In this document: in pieces, positions 63,220 to 64,000 of the stretch | Position numbering within the stretch: position 1 is the first letter of the stretch | Layout of the letters: each line of letters starts with the position of its first letter | Assembly (NCBI GenBank): GCA_024138015.1 | Contig: JAMXBB010000010.1 | Coordinates: 77,723,671-77,787,670 of the forward strand | Source: Lumnitzera littorea | Lineage: Eukaryota; Streptophyta; Magnoliopsida; Myrtales; Combretaceae | DNA: 64,000 bases | Direction of reading: 5' to 3' | Program-made: the position numbers and the translations under genes | The notes under the pieces: generated by a model | What the model was told of the DNA's origin: nothing | The model's input: only the letters and a program-made list of their open reading frames with translations | Databases searched by the model: none

Positions 63220-64000
63220 TTAAAATGTGAATTGAATCATGAGTCTAGAGTCATAACGACATGTACACATTAGTACATGAGAATTGACAATGAGCTGAGT
63301 ACATATGATTTGGACACAAGTCTTAGACATGAATATATGAGAGTAATACGCTTGAGTTGAACATAACCTCCCTTTAACATAAGCACTTGTGAGGTAGTAC
63401 GTGAAATGAGCTTGACTCCCCCTTAATACAAACACTTATGGGCTAATCATGCAAAATAACTATGAGGCTTCCATATAACCATAAAATGTAAACTTGAATA
63501 AGAGTGTGTGAGAGTTAAGCATGAGTCTACGAGCTCAGCACACAAGAACAAGAAATAAATCTTGCGCATGAACACATGAGCATCAAACACTTCAATTTAG
63601 CGTGGTGTCTTTGGTACAAGTATATGTAGGCTTCAACATAAGCACTTTTGAATGTTCTATATGAGCATGCGTAAGTTGAGTATGTAAATTGAATATAACA
63701 CTTTTGGCATTTAAGTTGAACATGAGTCTTGTCATGTGCATTAAATATAAGCCTTGATAAACGAGCTTTGATCATGAGTGAACATAAGGGTTGCATATGA
63801 ACATTGAATATGAGAGTGGATACAAGTCTTAAACATTAGGGTTAAATATGAGTAAACGAAAGCTATAATCATGAGCCTTGAACATGATTTAATCAATGGA
63901 ATTGAACATAAGTTGAACATGACATGAGCCTTGAACTTGATGTGAGCCTTTAACTTGACACCACCATGTAACATAAGTCCTGAATGTAAAATAAATCTTG
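63220..64000. repeat. Degenerate tandem repeat array running off the right edge
   Basis: Short words of the type TTGAACATGAG, CTTGAACATGA and ACATAAGC recur every 20-45 bases throughout, with variable spacing. Both strands give open frames here that reflect the repeats and not genes. The array continues past the end of the window. Confidence 0.55.

Overview
The window looks like nuclear DNA of a flowering plant. It is AT-rich and gene-poor, with split genes whose introns follow GT-AG rules and plant-only gene families. The families are a chloroplast SecE, a cytokinin-hydroxylating P450, a plant carboxylesterase and a Cassandra-type miniature retroelement. I cannot name the species.

Genes from left to right: (1) the 3' part of a PLAC8/cadmium-resistance-type gene with an in-frame stop (207-823, +); (2) an intact single-exon class-I carboxylesterase (5734-6744, +); (3) the diflavin reductase ATR3/TAH18 in 12 coding exons giving 629 aa, behind a 5' UTR intron (17815-24851, +); (4) an IST1-like ESCRT-associated protein in 5 exons giving 282 aa (27192-25633, -), tail to tail with ATR3; (5) SECE1, the chloroplast thylakoid SecE (39943-40443, +); (6) a CYP735A cytokinin trans-hydroxylase in 5 exons giving 518 aa (55117-58409, +). 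These are ordinary dispersed housekeeping or hormone genes. Nothing suggests that they form a cluster or pathway.

Most of the rest is transposon debris. A decayed Ty3/gypsy-type LTR retrotransposon on the minus strand fills 29688-37005, with both LTRs, a primer binding site, a polypurine tract and broken gag-pol. A LINE tail lies at about 40.9-41.5 kb. A Cassandra-like TRIM with 5S-rRNA-derived LTRs lies at 49461-49999. A family of TIR-like elements carries long imperfect GGT/CCA trinucleotide cores at 14.0-14.9 kb and, nested, at 52.1-53.8 kb. A 640-bp LTR-like repeat occurs at 42.6 and 59.9 kb. Several MITE-like units and a degenerate tandem repeat at the right edge complete the picture.

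I found no convincing new biological system. The observations most worth checking are the nonsense codon in the PLAC8 gene, a decayed copy of ATR3 exon 2 inside ATR3 intron 1, a GC-AG intron in ATR3, the nested trinucleotide-core elements and the foldback in the CYP735A intron. Exon boundaries were read by eye from reading-frame continuity, splice signals and remembered family sequences; no alignment was run.
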